Of a stretch of 64,000 nucleotides of DNA, positions 24,394-32,145 are shown piece after piece. The stretch covers positions 62,001 to 126,000 of the forward strand of contig CAVYNA010000005.1 of the NCBI GenBank assembly GCA_963769765.1, read 5' to 3'. Source of the stretch: Bog-756 sp963769765. Its GTDB lineage: Bacteria > Actinomycetota > Acidimicrobiia > Acidimicrobiales > RAAP-2. The notes under the pieces are model-generated. The model made no database searches, was not told where the DNA came from, and saw only the letters and a list, made by a program, of their open reading frames with translations. Both the position numbers and the translations under genes were made by a program. Position 1 is the first letter of the stretch, and each line of letters begins with the position of its first letter.

Positions 24394-25914
24394 TCAGCTG
24401 CCCGGTTCGCCTGATGGCAGCACCTCGTCTGGTTCGGAGCGGCGGTCGCCCGACATCGCGGACACGCTGATCCGCTCGGCGAACGTCTCCTCGGGGAAGG
24501 CCTCCTCGCCGTGGATGGCGAGATCGCCGACCTCGAGCGTCTCATCCGAGTAGCGGGTGCCACGCAGGATCAGACCGATGATCTTCATGAGGATGAAGGT
24601 GATGATCGCCGACCAGAGGATCACGAAGATGGCCGCTCGGAACTGTTCCCAGAGCTGGTGGGCCGACCCGGTGTAGAGCAGTCCGTTCACCGAGAAGGGG
24701 GTGCAGCCCGTGGACAACGGTGCGTAGGTCTGTTGGGCGACGAACTTTCCGCAGGGATATTGGATCATCCCCGGATCGGCAAAGACGCCGAGGAGGAGCC
24801 CTCCCAGCAGTCCGGCGATGCCGTGGGTGTAGATGACGCCGAGCGCATCGTCGACCCGCGAGAACGGCGCAACCTTCGAGAGGAAGTTCCAGGCCACCCA
24901 GACGACCGCTGAGCAGATCGCACCGACATAGATCGCTCCTTGTCCACTGACCCAGCCGGCGCAAGGTGTGATCCCGACCAGGCCGCAGATCATGCCGTTG
25001 ACGCCTCCGAGGAAGGTCGGCTTCCGCTCCTTCGTGAGCCAGGCGTCCATCGCGATCCACACCATGACGCCGGTTGCGGTCGCCAGGTTCGTGTTGACCA
25101 CTGCGGCGGCCGCGTCGGCACCTGCATAGTACGGGTCGCCACCGTTGAACCCGTTCCATCCCAGCCAGAGGATGCCGGCGCCGACCGCAGCCATGACCAG
25201 GTTGTTCGGGATGGCATGTTGTCGGTCTCTCAACAGTCTGGGTCCGAGAACCCAGGCCGCGACGAATCCGGAGACACCGGCGGACATGTGGATGACGAAC
25301 CCACCGGAGAAGTCGAGGGCGCCTTCCTGTGCGAAGTAGCCACCGCCCCAGAGCAGGAAGGCGTCGATCGAGTAGACGAACGTCGACCACAGCGGCACGA
25401 GCAGGCACCAGGCGCTGAACTTGATGCGCCCCAGGACACTTCCCATGAAGAGGAGCGGTGTGATCGCCGCGAACACGAACTGGAAGTACGCGAGCGAGGA
25501 GGTCGGGAAGTGGAAGGGGATCACCGTGTTCGCCGCAGAGATCGCCTGGCCCTGTTCGCCCTGTGGACTGGTGATCGGCCCGGGTTTCCCCACGAAGTTG
25601 TCGATGAAGTGCGTCCAGCCCCCCACTCCGGAGAGCTGGGTCTGGACCCCGTTCTTGACACCACCCCCGAACGAATTGGCGCCGAAGCCCATCTTGTACG
25701 CCCACAGCCACCAGACGATCATCACCAGTGAGAACCCGGCGAACATCATGGCGACCACGTTGACCGCCCACTTCTTCTGGACGATCGACGCGTAGAGCAC
25801 TGCGAGTCCGGGGAGACTCATGAGACCGACGAACGTGGCAGCAACGATCTGCCACGTGTTGTCAGCCGGGTTGAGCCAGGCCGGGTAGGGGACTTGTGTG
25901 AGTGCTGCTAGCAC
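24394..25914 (-). CDS. amt: Ammonium transporter Amt
   Basis: Polytopic ammonium channel of the Amt/MEP/Rh family, 506 residues with about 11 membrane helices. Family sequences include VGLMSLPGLAVLYAS, FSGGFVIHMSAGVSGFVAAW (Amt His) and THGIAGLLGGLLLGVF (second His). The extracytoplasmic loop before the last helix is long, with two Cys (YPCGKFV; STGCTPF) that could form a disulfide. GTG 25914 was chosen because GGAGAGGAG lies 10 bp upstream; ATG 25950 would add 12 residues. It forms an operon with glnK. Confidence 0.93.
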   Translation of the reverse strand: MLAALTQVPYPAWLNPADNTWQIVAATFVGLMSLPGLAVLYASIVQKKWAVNVVAMMFAGFSLVMIVWWLWAYKMGFGANSFGGGVKNGVQTQLSGVGGWTHFIDNFVGKPGPITSPQGEQGQAISAANTVIPFHFPTSSLAYFQFVFAAITPLLFMGSVLGRIKFSAWCLLVPLWSTFVYSIDAFLLWGGGYFAQEGALDFSGGFVIHMSAGVSGFVAAWVLGPRLLRDRQHAIPNNLVMAAVGAGILWLGWNGFNGGDPYYAGADAAAAVVNTNLATATGVMVWIAMDAWLTKERKPTFLGGVNGMICGLVGITPCAGWVSGQGAIYVGAICSAVVWVAWNFLSKVAPFSRVDDALGVIYTHGIAGLLGGLLLGVFADPGMIQYPCGKFVAQQTYAPLSTGCTPFSVNGLLYTGSAHQLWEQFRAAIFVILWSAIITFILMKIIGLILRGTRYSDETLEVGDLAIHGEEAFPEETFAERISVSAMSGDRRSEPDEVLPSGEPGS

Positions 25915-26065
25915 GGGTCGGGTGCTCCTCTCCTGAGTTGCCTCGTACATCAGCTTCCGACCGCCCGGACCGCGTGCAGCACGGACGGACGAAGGCAGAC
26001 GCAGGCAGATTCGCTCTGCCGCCGCAAACAATGCTCGCCGGGGATTTCGGCACGATCACGCGAGT

Positions 26066-26093
26066 GTTACCAACGCGTGAACTGCCAGGTTTC
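26066..26093 (-). promoter_or_regulatory. GlnR-like box upstream of amt-glnK
   Basis: On the minus strand: GAAAC, 6 bp, GTTCAC, 6 bp, GTAAC. The actinobacterial GlnR consensus alternates GTNAC and GAAAC with 6-bp gaps. The spacing fits one helical turn but the middle element is imperfect. It lies about 150 bp before the amt start. Tentative. Confidence 0.35.
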
Positions 26094-26181
26094 CCACACG
26101 ACACGACCGGGCCGCACACGGCCGCCGTCAGTCAGAGGACCGCGGACACCGCCACCTGCGACGGCGAGACCGTCCGGAGCT

Positions 26182-26877
26182 TCAGCCGGCTTGGCGCTCG
26201 TCCCCGCCGGTCGTCCGTGGCTTGCCCCGCGGAGTGGACGGAGGGGTGTACCGCTTCGACTGCATCCCGCGCCCGGACGAGGGTGCCTCGGCCCGGGCCA
26301 CCTTCACCTTCTGTTGGATCCGGTAGGAGCGGACCAGGTACCAGGCCCCGGCCAGGATGAACGGCAGGCCGAAACCCCAGAAATGGAGGTTGAAGATCGA
26401 GAGCCCGTAGAGGGCCATGGTGATGCCCAGGTAGAGGCGTTTGCGCCACAGGGCCATCGCCAGCATGAGGCCCGAGAGCACGAGGGCCACCGTGCCCACC
26501 TCCAGGTAGAGCGACGGGTTGACGTGATGGGGATTGGCCTGGCCCGTCGTGGTCAGCGCAGCCGGGTCGCCGGCGATGAGACTGCTCGTCACGATCACCG
26601 CGACCATCCCGGCGAGCGGCGCGGCGATGAGGCCGATCAGTCGCTCCTTGTCGTCGGCGCGCTTCATCGTCGCTTCGAGCTCCTCGAGCGTCGAGGAGTC
26701 GGTGGGCTCGGCCGATTGCTCCGGTGCGGGCTTGAGCATCGCGCTCGACAAGCGGGAACCAAGTGACGGTCGGTCGGGGTCGCGGTCGGGTGGGCGGACC
26801 CACGACACGGCCCGCTGCCAGACGGTCATCGGTGGTCCGTCGCCGCCGTCCGGCGCATCGGCGTCAGCTCGGGGCAT
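26182..26877 (-). CDS. Hypothetical membrane protein
   Basis: Not assigned to a named family. Of 231 residues, the first 75 or so are hydrophilic and Pro/Asp-rich (ending STLEELEATMKRADDKERL). Four hydrophobic segments follow: IGLIAAPLAGMVAVIVTSS, a segment from VNPSLYLEV to AMALW, LYLGITMALYGLSIF, and FWGFGLPFILAGAWYLV. The tail is basic (QQKVKVARAEAPSSGRG and a Lys/Arg-rich end). The linker before helix 1 looks helical and could form a short coiled coil. Start ATG 26877. It stands between amt and a DUF3592-like gene with no operon link. Confidence 0.7.
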   Translation of the reverse strand: MPRADADAPDGGDGPPMTVWQRAVSWVRPPDRDPDRPSLGSRLSSAMLKPAPEQSAEPTDSSTLEELEATMKRADDKERLIGLIAAPLAGMVAVIVTSSLIAGDPAALTTTGQANPHHVNPSLYLEVGTVALVLSGLMLAMALWRKRLYLGITMALYGLSIFNLHFWGFGLPFILAGAWYLVRSYRIQQKVKVARAEAPSSGRGMQSKRYTPPSTPRGKPRTTGGDERQAG

Positions 26878-26973
26878 GCGACAGGCTAACCCGCCCGCAA
26901 CGGGTGCAGCGAGGCGCGGTCGGTGCTGGATGACCTGGGTACGCGAGTGCGGGTCCGGATCGGCGTCTGCGGC

Positions 26974-27558
26974 TCAGCCACGACGACGGACCCTCCGCCT
27001 GTGCGCGACGAGTAGGACGGTCACGGCGGCGAGCACGACGAGGAGGACGGCCGGCGCAAGGTAGACGTGCGCGGAGACCCGCTCGCCCGCCAGCACACTC
27101 CGGGTCGTGAAGAGCGCCGGATCTGAGGGCACGCTGACGCCGGCAACGGTCGACCCGGGAGCGAGCTGTGAAGTGCCGGGAATTGCCACCGAGTGGTGGT
27201 GCCCGTCGAGGACGTACGAGCCAGTGCAGGCATAGCCCGCCGCATTCGAGCCACTGCCGCCGAGCAACCCGATGCAGCCGCTCACGGTCGCTTCGACCGG
27301 CACTCCGTGCGTCCGCAAGCTCGTGATCTGGGCGTTCTTCTGGTAGCCGGCGACGAGCAGGACCACGGAGACCACCGCGACGGTGGCCATGGCGAGCGCA
27401 ACGGCGACACGAATGACGACCCCGGTGTCTGCGGAGACGCCGGCACCGCGCAGCGCTCCCACGCGGGCGGGCCTCTCCGACGCCGCGTCGCCGGTTCCGT
27501 GCGGACGATCCGGGTCGGAGGGGGACGGCGGGAGGGGCGTGGGTTCGAGGGCCATCAT
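26974..27558 (-). CDS. DUF3592-like membrane protein
   Basis: Protein of 194 residues with a Pro-rich cytoplasmic N-terminus, a membrane helix (VVIRVAVALAMATVAVVSVV), an extracytoplasmic domain of about 95 residues and a C-terminal helix followed by an Arg-rich stop-transfer (AHRRRVRRRG). The outer domain has the DUF3592-like order: GVPVEATVSGC, then YACTGSYVLDGHHHSV, then GSTVAGVSVPSDPALF. Two Cys are positioned to form a disulfide. Function is unknown. Start taken at the double ATG 27558/27555. Confidence 0.65.
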   Translation of the reverse strand: MMALEPTPLPPSPSDPDRPHGTGDAASERPARVGALRGAGVSADTGVVIRVAVALAMATVAVVSVVLLVAGYQKNAQITSLRTHGVPVEATVSGCIGLLGGSGSNAAGYACTGSYVLDGHHHSVAIPGTSQLAPGSTVAGVSVPSDPALFTTRSVLAGERVSAHVYLAPAVLLVVLAAVTVLLVAHRRRVRRRG

Positions 27559-27729
27559 CGGCAGTTGCGGACCTCCGGGTGCGGCGCTGCATCGATTCGC
27601 CAGCGCCGCCGGTGGACCGGCGAATGCTACCAGCAGGCCGGGACGTTCCCCCTTGCGGTGCGGCGCCGCGGCGAGGGCACCGCGTGGCAAACCCTGCTTC
27701 GCGGATCGCGCCGAGATAGCCTCCATGGC

Positions 27730-28152
27730 ATGGCGGTCCGGCCCAAGGCACTCGATCTGAAGTCGATCTGGCTCTTCACGAGCTGCACCACCGCGGAGCT
27801 CCGCAAGATTCGCGGGTTACTCGACGAGGTCGAGGTCCCCGCCGGCAAGGTGCTCGTCGAGGAGGGCCGGATCGGGCTCGAGTTCTTCCTCATCGTCGAT
27901 GGCACCGCCTCGGTGCTCCGCAAAGGGAAGAAGGTGGCCACCCTCGGGCCCGGCAGCCACTTCGGCGAGCTCGCGCTGCTCGACCGACGTCCGCGTTCGG
28001 CTTCGGTCGTCTCGGTCACCGAGATGGACGTCCTCGTGCTCTCGCAGCGTCAGTTCAACGGGCTGCTCGAGACCGTGCCGACCATCGCCCGCAAGATGCT
28101 CTCGGCGATGGCCGGTCGTCTGCGCGAGGCCGACGCGCTCGCCTACGGCTGA
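27730..28152 (+). CDS. Cyclic nucleotide-binding domain protein
   Basis: Protein of 140 residues that is almost entirely one cNMP-binding domain. It starts LKSIWLFTSCTTAELRKIRG, a typical domain entry, followed by VPAGKVLVEEGRIGLEFFLI, GPGSHFGELALLDRRPRSAS (the phosphate-binding cassette, with GE-L-RxRSA) and the final helix with LLETVPTIARKML. No HTH or catalytic domain is attached, so it is not a CRP-type regulator. It may act as a cAMP-responsive binding partner. It converges with the EtfD-like gene, 21 bp away. Confidence 0.82.
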   Translation: MAVRPKALDLKSIWLFTSCTTAELRKIRGLLDEVEVPAGKVLVEEGRIGLEFFLIVDGTASVLRKGKKVATLGPGSHFGELALLDRRPRSASVVSVTEMDVLVLSQRQFNGLLETVPTIARKMLSAMAGRLREADALAYG

Positions 28153-28173
28153 GATCGGCGAGGCCGCTCCGAC

Positions 28174-30224
28174 TCAACCCCCAGCCGGCTCGCCGAGGGA
28201 CTCCTCCAGCAGCTGCGAGAGGTCGAGGACCCGGACTTCCTCCTCCTTGGCGTTCGCCGCGCACCGCGTCGTCGAGCATGATCATGCAGTACGGACAGGC
28301 GGTCGAGACCACGTCGGCGCCCGTCGAGAGGGCCTCGTCGGTCCGCTCCATGTTGACGCGCTTGCCGATGTTCTCCTCGAGCCACATCCGTGCGCCGCCG
28401 GCCCCACAGCAGAAGCCCTTCTCGCGACACCGCCGCATCTCGACCTGGGTGGCTCCGGGGATCGCGTCGATCACCGACGCGAGGCTCGTCGAACACCCGG
28501 TTGTGCCGGCCGAGGTAGCAGGGGTCGTGGTAGGTGACGGTCCCGCGGTACCCGGTGCCGGGCGTGATCTTGCCGGCGCTCACCAGATGGTCGAGGAGCT
28601 GGCTGTGGTGGATCACCTCGAAGTCGCCCCCGAGGGCCGGGTACTCGTTGGCGAGCGAGTTGAAGCAGTGGGGGCACGTGGCGATGACCTTCTTGGCTCC
28701 GACCGAGCTGAGGGTCTCGATGTTCGCCCGCGCCTGCTCTTGGTAGAGGTACTCGTTGCCCAGCCGACGGGCCGGATCGCCGGTGCAGCTCTCCTTCGGT
28801 CCGAGGATCGCGAACGAGACGCCGGCCCGGTGGAGCATCCGGGCGGTGGCCTGCGCGCCCTTGCGTGCCCGCTCGTCGAGGGCGCCCGCGCACCCGACCC
28901 AGTAGAGGTACTCGACATCGTCGGGGATCGTGCCGGTCACGACCGGCACCTCGAAGTCGAGGGCGCCGATCCACTCGGTGCGCTTCGACGCTCCGAGGCC
29001 CCACGGGTCGCCCTGGTTCTCGACGTTGCGGAGCATCAGCCCGGCCTCGGTCGGGAAGGAGGACTCCATCAGCACCTCATAGCGGCGCATGTCGACGATG
29101 GTGTCGATGTGCTCGATGTCGACCGGGCACTCCTCGACACACGCACCGCAGGTCGTGCACGACCAGAGCACGTCGGGGTCGATGATCGACGGAACGAGGT
29201 TCTCGACCTCGACACCGGCCGCGCGGTTGCGGGCCATCACCCGGTCGGCCGATGCGAAGAGGTTGTCCCGCAGATCCATGATCAAGAGCTTGGGGGAGAG
29301 CGGTTTGCCGGTGTTCCACGCCGGGCACTGCGACTGGCACCGACCGCACTCCGTGCAGGTGGCGAGGTCGAGCAACTGCTTCCACGAGAAGTCCTCGATC
29401 CTTCCCGCGCCGAAGACCACCTCGTCGTCCTCGCCGACGTCTTCCATCGACATGTCCGGAGTCGACGCGAGCGCGCCGAGGGCCCTCGGTCGCCGGGACG
29501 TCGCCACGTTGACCGGCGCGAGGAAGATGTGGAGGTGCTTCGAGTAGGAGACGAAGACGAGGAAGCCGGTGATGATGGCGATGTTGGCGAGGAGCGCAAC
29601 CGTCTCGATCACGCTGTTGACGCCCGTGCCGAGCGGCTTGAGGAGATCCGCGACGCCATGTGACGCGAATGCCCACCATCCGTACGGGAAGTTGCCGGTA
29701 TTGACCTGCGCGGCGCGATAGACGATGAGCGTCACCATGACGCCGAGGATCATGAGGAGGACCAGCCACGCCGCTCCGGTGTGCGAGCCGAAGAATCTCG
29801 ACCGTCGGTTCTCCCGCGCCGGTGAGTGGATGATGCGGAGCGTCGTGAACACACCGAGCGAGACGATGACGGCCACCGCGAAGAAGTCTTCGATGAAGCC
29901 GATGAACGCGGTCTGCCCGATCAGCGGGATGTGGAAGTCGCGCTGGAAGAGGCAGCCGTACGCCTCGATGATCGTGAGGAGGAGGATGGTGAAGCCCCAC
30001 ATGGTGAAGAAGTGCGCGGTGCCTGGCACAGTCCACTTGAGCAGCTTCCGCTGGCCCGCCACCTCGACGATCTCGGCCCTGGCCCGCCGACCGATCTCCC
30101 GCGTCCGACTCGGCACGGCCGGTTGACCCGACGAGATGAGCCGGTAGAGCCAGTAGAACCGGCGACCGGCGATGGCGAACATCACGACGGTGATCCCGAG
30201 TCCTACGGCGAGTCTGACGGGCAC
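28174..30224 (-). pseudogene. EtfD-like membrane iron-sulfur oxidoreductase with two apparent frameshifts
   Basis: Similar in domain order to mycobacterial EtfD (Rv0338c), which passes electrons from ETF to the quinone pool. An N-terminal membrane part (about 5 helices, NarI/HdrE-like) is followed by two 4Fe-4S motifs (CTECGRCQSQCPAW; CTTCGACVEECPVDIE) and two CCG domains (first: GCAGALDER; second: HDPCYLGRHN, FCCGAGGARMW, ACPYCM). The frame breaks near 28478-28482 and again near 28256-28262. Removing one base at each site restores an uninterrupted protein of about 682 residues ending EESLGEPAGG at the stop 28174-28176. GTG 30224 has AGGAGG upstream. This may be a true pseudogene or two sequencing errors; conserved residues on both sides favour errors or very recent decay. 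Confidence 0.85.
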
Positions 30225-30296
30225 TGCGATCCTCCTACGTGGTTACCGAAGAGTAATAAAGGCTGAGCGATTGGAGCGGAGCGGGCGAGCCGCAGC

Positions 30297-30860
30297 TCAC
30301 TCGGTGAAATTGTCGGCGTACCGACTGGGAGTCGGGCCCCACTGGCCCTGGTACTTCGACCCGAGCCCGTCAGAACCGTAGGGATGCTCCGCCGGGGTGG
30401 TCATCCGCAGGAAAGAGATCTGGCCGATCTTCATCCCCGGATAGACGGTGATCGGCAGATTCGCGACGTTGGAGAGCTCGAGCGTCAGATTCCCGTCCCA
30501 ACCGGCGTCGACGAACCCGGCGGTCGAGTGGATGAGCAGACCCAGGCGCCCGAGCGAGGACTTGCCCTCCAGGCGGGCGACGAGGTCGTCGGGGAGGGTG
30601 ACCTTTTCCTTGGTCGATCCGAGCACGAACTCCCCGGGGTGGAGGATGAGGGGCTCATCGCCGATGTCGACCAGCTCGGTCAGGTCCTCTTGGTCCTCGC
30701 GGACGTCGATGACCCGCGAGGTGTGGTTCCGGAAGAGCCGGAAGTACTGGTCGACGTGGAGATCGACCGAGGAGGGCTGGATGCAGGAGTCGTCCAGCGG
30801 GTCGATCACGATGTGCCCGGAGGCCAACGCCTCGCGGATGGAGCGGTCGGAGAGCACCAT
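30297..30860 (-). CDS. dcd: dCTP deaminase
   Basis: Trimeric nucleotide deaminase of the Dcd/dUTPase fold; 187 residues. MVLSDRSIREALASG, CIQPSSVDLHVDQYFRLFRN, EGKSSLGRLGLLIHSTAGFV (active site with catalytic Glu in the following DAGWDGNLTLELSN) and the C-terminal KYQGQWGPTPSR are all present. In Mycobacterium the close homologue is bifunctional (dCTP to dUMP); the same may hold here but cannot be told from motifs alone. Start ATG 30860; no ribosome binding site stands out. Confidence 0.94.
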   Translation of the reverse strand: MVLSDRSIREALASGHIVIDPLDDSCIQPSSVDLHVDQYFRLFRNHTSRVIDVREDQEDLTELVDIGDEPLILHPGEFVLGSTKEKVTLPDDLVARLEGKSSLGRLGLLIHSTAGFVDAGWDGNLTLELSNVANLPITVYPGMKIGQISFLRMTTPAEHPYGSDGLGSKYQGQWGPTPSRYADNFTE

Positions 30861-31353
30861 GCCGGAGAGACGATAGTGGGAGCGGTGCCTCCCGCCTAGT
30901 TCGCACGCTGGACTGATCGATCGTGCCGGGTGCGGATCCGCCACCCCGGTCGACCGCGCTCGTAGCAATTGGCGACTGACGGTTGCAATGCGGCCTTCCG
31001 GCAGCAAGAATCACTCCTGGCTGGCGGAACGGCGGTGGTGCAGTGAGGTCGGGCGGTCGGGTCTGGCGATCCCCGGATCGCTGTACCCGAATTTCCTCCC
31101 GAAGGCGCGGAGGCTGCGAATGACACGACCCGGGCGGGTGGCGGACAGCGGGATCAAAGTGCCGACGGGAGGCCGCGTCCATTCGGGACACGTCCGCACC
31201 GTGCTGCGCTGGTCGTCGGTGACATCGGTGTCACCCGTGCCGGAGCCGGGCGATGTCGACCCGACCATGCACCCCGCCGGGATCCGCGGCGAAGCCATCG
31301 GCGCGTCCGCTCGGTCCGTCGAGGAGGAGCTGTGCCCGACCGAAGGATCCGTC
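30861..31353. other. Intergenic region, nothing recognised
   Basis: Nearly 500 bp between divergent dcd and the small membrane protein gene. No tRNA, clear promoter or repeat is seen. The membrane protein could start upstream at ATG 31267, which would shorten the gap. Confidence 0.4.
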
Positions 31354-31710
31354 GTGCACGCCCACTGGCGGTTCGCCGCTCCCGCGCTCGTGCTGCTCGC
31401 CGCGCTCTCGATCCTGCAGGGGTACGGGTGGCTTCACCTCGTCTCGAACGACAGCTTCCATCCGCCGGCGCTCGTCTTCGTGGCCGTGGTGTTCCCCCTT
31501 GCGCTCTTCCTCACCCGACCGGCCCGGGGTGCCAGGCGCTCGCTGACCGAAGGGCTCGTCGCGCTCGCGGCCTGGCTGCTGCTCGCGTGCAGCCTGCTCG
31601 TCTCCGTCGTCGACCGACCTCCGGTCGACGACGTCGTCGGCGCGTGCGACCTCCTCGTGGCTCTCGCGGCGATCGTGATGGTCGCTTCGAGCGAGTGGCG
31701 CGCGGGCTGA
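31354..31710 (+). CDS. Small hypothetical membrane protein
   Basis: Of 118 residues, most form hydrophobic helices: FAAPALVLLAALSILQGYGW, LVFVAVVFPLALFLT, VALAAWLLLACSLLVSV and VGACDLLVALAAIVMVA, so four membrane segments. Start GTG 31354 has GAAGGA 6 bp upstream; ATG 31267 would add 29 hydrophilic residues. No family is recognised. It lies upstream of tRNA-Gly with no operon partner. Confidence 0.55.
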   Translation: MHAHWRFAAPALVLLAALSILQGYGWLHLVSNDSFHPPALVFVAVVFPLALFLTRPARGARRSLTEGLVALAAWLLLACSLLVSVVDRPPVDDVVGACDLLVALAAIVMVASSEWRAG

Positions 31711-31765
31711 ACCGCCCCAGTGGAGACCCCGCCGTCGTCGCGGCGCTACGCTGAGCGGTCGCCAC

Positions 31766-31836
31766 GCGGGCGTAGTTCAGAGGCAGAACACGAGCTTCCC
31801 AAGCTCGGAACGCGGGTTCGATTCCCGTCGCCCGCT
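31766..31836 (+). tRNA. tRNA-Gly (CCC)
   Basis: Acceptor GCGGGCG pairs with CGCCCGC. Anticodon stem CGAGC/GCTCG encloses the loop TTCCCAA, giving anticodon CCC. The T loop is GTTCGATTC. It is 71 nt, discriminator T, with no encoded CCA. It lies just before the accessory surface-protein region. Confidence 0.95.
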
Positions 31837-32145
31837 CTCCGTAGCCCGCTCTCCTGAGGAGTCCCTCGACCATCGACAGCAGGTGAGGAGGAGCGGCGGC
31901 TGTTCGGACACTCTTCGCGCGCTCGCTCGACAGCCTCCCCGTCGGCCAACAGGCACTGCCTGGTCAGCGACCATCCGCGCCGCTTGGAGCCTTCCAAGCG
32001 GCCATGTCCATCGGAGCGACGAGCGAGGCCGGGCCTGTAATGGCCCAATGGTTTAGGCTGGCCCGCGCACCTGATCGCGAGTGCCTTCTTTCGGCAGGCA
32101 CTGCGAGCGGTGCATCCCGATTCACAGGCGAGAAGGGGGTCCATC
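31837..32145. other. Intergenic region before the secreted repeat protein
   Basis: About 310 bp between tRNA-Gly and the secreted repeat protein. No attachment-site duplication of the tRNA 3' end was noticed in or beyond it by eye. A strong purine stretch (GAGAAGGGGG, about 32129-32139) serves as ribosome binding site for ATG 32146. Confidence 0.4.

Noticed and set aside
32041..32145. Cyclic-di-GMP or other riboswitch before the repeat protein
   Set aside because: A few complementary bases exist but the conserved core nucleotides of known classes are missing.
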